Assembly: GCA_002368735.1 (NCBI GenBank)
Contig: DFEQ01000099.1
Span: forward strand, 504-25,314
Direction of reading: 5' to 3'
DNA: 24,811 nt
Source: Christensenella sp. UBA3798
GTDB lineage: Bacteria > Bacillota > Clostridia > Christensenellales > CAG-1252
Made by a program: the position numbers and the translations under genes. The stretch's first letter is position 1; every line of letters starts with the position of its first letter. The notes beneath the pieces are model-generated. The model did not search any database. It saw only the letters and a program-made list of their open reading frames with translations, and was not told where the DNA came from. Below, piece after piece: positions 24,578 to 24,811 of this stretch.

Positions 24578-24811
24578 ACCCCAAAAAGTCTATTTGACTT
24601 TTCGGGGACCCCAACGCCGCTATGCCGCCCGCACCCCAAATGACCCCAATGGCGCCTTATTCCCAACCCCTCAAATAGTCTATTCGACTTTTCGGGGACC
24701 CCAACGCCGCTATGCCGCCGACACCTAAAACGACCCCAATGGCGCCCTATTTCGCAACCTCACCAATAGCTCTTTCTACTTTCCGGGGACCCCAACGCCG
24801 CTATGCTTTCG
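24578..24811. repeat. Non-coding tandem repeat, period about 90 bp, running off the window
   Basis: Two full units and a partial third start at about 24587, 24677 and 24768. The core GGGGACCCCAACGCCGCTAT recurs at 24604, 24694 and 24785, and a second core GACCCCAATGGCGCC at 24642 and 24732, exactly 90 bp apart. Minus-strand RNA of unit 1 (24579-24607) can form a 12-pair hairpin, CCCCGAAAAGTC with GACTTTTTGGGG. Spacing changes from 90 to 91 bp and no reading frame with a credible start is seen, so I treat it as non-coding. The rest of 24483-24577 is A/T-rich and holds no recognised gene. Confidence 0.8.

Noticed and set aside
24578..24811. CRISPR array
   Set aside because: The period of about 90 bp, the high similarity across the whole unit and the absence of unique spacers do not fit a CRISPR repeat-spacer pattern.

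Overview
This is a GC-rich bacterial window in which every supported gene lies on the minus strand, so the biological order runs from right to left. The RpoB sequence, strong Shine-Dalgarno sites, sigma-A type promoters, and large secreted proteins built from cohesin, dockerin, MBG-type and InlB-type modules point to a Bacillota/Clostridia lineage, probably an uncultured gut-type organism. Genus cannot be judged from the sequence.

Right part (24811 to 7282): a gene-free end with about 90-bp tandem repeats, then an extended -10 promoter and a 5' leader with two hairpins. Four closely spaced genes follow. They are (1) a 2297-aa secreted protein with two beta-helix modules, a ubiquitin-like domain, MBG/InlB modules and a dockerin; (2) a 244-aa membrane-anchored single-cohesin protein; (3) a large membrane-anchored protein with two cohesin-like modules and many MBG modules; and (4) a 1014-aa N-terminally anchored protein with six copies of a YjbR/MmcQ-like domain, predicted to face the cytosol. 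The inferred system is a cell-surface cohesin-dockerin assembly: the dockerin protein has no anchor of its own and could be held by the cohesin proteins encoded beside it.

Middle part (7201 to 2296): a tight run of a metallophosphoesterase lipoprotein, mnmA, two paralogous CPBP-family membrane proteases and tadA. They are joined by ATGA stop/start overlaps or 10-bp gaps. MnmA and TadA both modify the tRNA wobble base.

Left part (2200 to 1): rpoB, truncated by the window edge, with its own near-consensus promoter (TTGACA-17-TATCAT) and a leader of about 115 nt that can fold into a closed multi-hairpin structure. No ribosomal protein gene precedes rpoB here. No tRNA, rRNA, CRISPR array, insertion sequence or phage gene was recognised.
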